From Acidimicrobiaceae bacterium (lineage in GTDB: Bacteria; Actinomycetota; Acidimicrobiia; Acidimicrobiales; UBA8190): DNA of 6,176 bases. Shown here piece after piece: positions 4,711 through 6,176 of the stretch. The stretch's first letter is position 1. Each line of letters opens with the position of its first letter. The DNA lies in the NCBI GenBank assembly GCA_003453695.1, contig DMNK01000120.1, positions 534-6,709 on the forward strand. The letters run 5' to 3'. The translations under genes were made by a program, and so were the position numbers. The notes under the pieces are model-generated. The model was not told the origin of the DNA. It saw only the letters and a list, made by a program, of their open reading frames with translations, and did not search any database.

Positions 4711-6176
4711 CGCTGCCCCGATCGGGCCCCGTCGCCATGGACCTCCTGGAGGCTCACCACCGACAACGGATGGCGGCGCCAGTCGGCCATGCCGGCGGCC
4801 GCCGCCCGGGCGGCGGCCACGGTGGTGAGACAGGGCACCTGGCTCGACAGGGCGGCGGCACGGATGTGGTCGCCGTCGGCGCGAGGGCCGCGGCCCCGGG
4901 GCGTGTTCACCACCAGCTGCACCTTGCCGGAGGTGATGAGCTCCACGGCGTCGGCGCCGGCCGGGTCCCGGTCGCCCACCTTGGCCACCACCGTGGCCAC
5001 CGGCACGCCCTTCGCCTCCAGAAAGCCAGCCGTGCCTGAGGTGGCCGCCAGCTCGAATCCGAGGGCAGCGAAGCCGAGGGCCGCCTCGAGCCCGCCCTCC
5101 TTGTCCCGGTCGGCCAGGGACAGGAACACGGCGCCCGAGGCCGGCAGCGCCGTGCCGGCTGCGATCTGGCTCTTGGCGAAGGCGAGGCCGAAGGTGGTGC
5201 CCACCCCCATGACCTCACCGGTCGAGCGCATCTCGGGACCGAGCAACGTGTCGACTCCGGGGAAGCGGCTGAAGGGCAGCACCGCCTCCTTGACGCTCAC
5301 GTAGCCGGCGTCGGCGGGGGGCTCGGCGAGGCCGGCTGCCGCGAGCTCCCTCAGGGTCTCCCCCACCATGACCCGGGCCGCCACCTTGGCGAGGGGGAGA
5401 CCCGTCGCCTTGGCCACGAAGGGCACGGTGCGGCTGGCCCGAGGGTTGGCCTCCAACACGAACACCGTCCCGTCCTTGACGGCGTACTGCACGTTGATGA
5501 GCCCGACGACTTCGAGGGCGTCGGCGATGGCCCGGGTGTGGGCCTCAAGCGACGCCACCACCTCGGCCGGGAGCGTCTGGGGCGGAAGGGCGCACGCCGA
5601 GTCACCGGAGTGCACCCCCGCCTCCTCGACGTGCTCCATGATCCCGGCCACGAGCACCTCGCCGGTCCGGTCCCGCACGGCGTCCACGTCCACTTCGATG
5701 GCGTCCTCGAGGAAACGGTCGACCAGCACCGGCCGCGACACGGGCGTGGTCCCTTCTCGCCGCAACGCCTGCGAGAGCTCGGCCACCACCTGCTCGAGGC
5801 GCTCGTCGTCGTAGACGAGCTGCATGGCCCGGCCCCCGAGCACGTAACTGGGACGGACGAGCACCGGATAGCCGACCTCGGCCGCCACCGCCAGTGCCTC
5901 GGCCACGCTGGTCGCCGTCCCGCCCGGGGGCTGGGGGATGCCGAGCTCCCGGCACAGCTGGTTCCAGCGCTTGCGGTCCTCGGCGAGATCGATGGAGGCA
6001 GGGCTCGTCCCGAGCACGAGCTCGGCCGGGATCGACGAGGCCAGCTTGAGCGGTGTCTGGCCGCCGAGGGACACCACCACGCCCACGAGGGGCGCGGCGT
6101 CGCTGCCGGCCGCCTGCTCGGCGTCGAGCACATTGGCCAGGTCCTCGGCCGTGAGCGGCTCGAAGTAGAGGCGGTC
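4707..6176 (-). CDS. carB: Carbamoyl-phosphate synthase large subunit, C-terminal 489 residues (5' end outside window)
   Basis: CarB forms carbamoyl phosphate from ammonia (delivered by the CarA glutaminase), bicarbonate and two ATP. It is the first step of pyrimidine synthesis and also feeds arginine synthesis. The frame is open through the right edge of the window, where it begins with DRLYFEPLTAEDLANVLD, so the gene is cut by the window and not truncated. About 45% of the usual ~1,070-1,100 residues are present. Numbering from the window edge, GGQTPLKLA (~38-46) opens the second ATP-grasp unit. RPSYVLGGRAM (~108-118), GIMEHVEEAGVHSGDSAC (~178-195) and LEANPRASRTVPF (~241-253) are its nucleotide and metal binding motifs. 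From ~345 to the end lies the MGS-like allosteric domain, with SGTAGF and VVNTPRGRGPR. No key residue looks lost. The TGA stop shares a GTGA with the pyrD start, so the two are probably translationally coupled. Confidence 0.98.
   Translation of the reverse strand, partial: DRLYFEPLTAEDLANVLDAEQAAGSDAAPLVGVVVSLGGQTPLKLASSIPAELVLGTSPASIDLAEDRKRWNQLCRELGIPQPPGGTATSVAEALAVAAEVGYPVLVRPSYVLGGRAMQLVYDDERLEQVVAELSQALRREGTTPVSRPVLVDRFLEDAIEVDVDAVRDRTGEVLVAGIMEHVEEAGVHSGDSACALPPQTLPAEVVASLEAHTRAIADALEVVGLINVQYAVKDGTVFVLEANPRASRTVPFVAKATGLPLAKVAARVMVGETLRELAAAGLAEPPADAGYVSVKEAVLPFSRFPGVDTLLGPEMRSTGEVMGVGTTFGLAFAKSQIAAGTALPASGAVFLSLADRDKEGGLEAALGFAALGFELAATSGTAGFLEAKGVPVATVVAKVGDRDPAGADAVELITSGKVQLVVNTPRGRGPRADGDHIRAAALSSQVPCLTTVAAARAAAAGMADWRRHPLSVVSLQEVHGDGARSGQR

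Overview
The window holds eight tightly packed genes, all on the minus strand. Read 5' to 3' on that strand (right to left in window coordinates) they are carB (3' part only), pyrD, pyrF, mihF, gmk, rpoZ, coaBC and metK (5' part only). The DNA is very GC-rich. The actinobacterial integration host factor MihF lies between pyrF and gmk, and the block mihF-gmk-rpoZ-coaBC-metK follows, which is the conserved order of Actinobacteria. The PyrF is the short type-1 enzyme rather than the longer type-2 enzyme familiar from Mycobacterium and Streptomyces, and a class 1B PyrD is built into the operon. I infer a deep-branching actinobacterium, perhaps of the class Acidimicrobiia. The phylum is fairly secure; the class is a guess that needs a tree.

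Layout: 4707-6176 is the C-terminal 489 residues of the carbamoyl-phosphate synthase large subunit. 3721-4710 is dihydroorotate dehydrogenase, 3012-3728 is OMP decarboxylase, about 2659-2988 is MihF, about 2076-2708 is guanylate kinase, 1714-2076 is the RNA polymerase omega subunit, 449-1699 is the bifunctional CoaBC flavoprotein, and 1-412 is the N-terminal 137 residues of S-adenosylmethionine synthetase. Junctions are overlaps or very short gaps: GTGA at carB/pyrD, 8 bp overlap at pyrD/pyrF, ATGA possible at pyrF/mihF, TGATG at gmk/rpoZ, 14 bp at rpoZ/coaBC and 36 bp at coaBC/metK. This points to one polycistronic transcript with translational coupling. I see no rRNA, tRNA, CRISPR, insertion sequence or convincing terminator, and no gene-free stretch longer than 36 bp.

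The first three genes belong to de novo UMP synthesis (carbamoyl phosphate, orotate, UMP). Gmk makes GDP, omega is an RNA polymerase assembly subunit, MihF is a nucleoid protein, CoaBC makes 4'-phosphopantetheine and MetK makes SAM. The operon therefore joins nucleotide supply to transcription, chromosome structure and two major cofactors.

I find no undescribed system here; this is core housekeeping DNA. The points worth checking are a class 1B PyrD with no adjacent pyrK, non-classical CoaC-domain active-site residues, stacked possible starts for mihF, an unresolved gmk start, and possible internal promoters.
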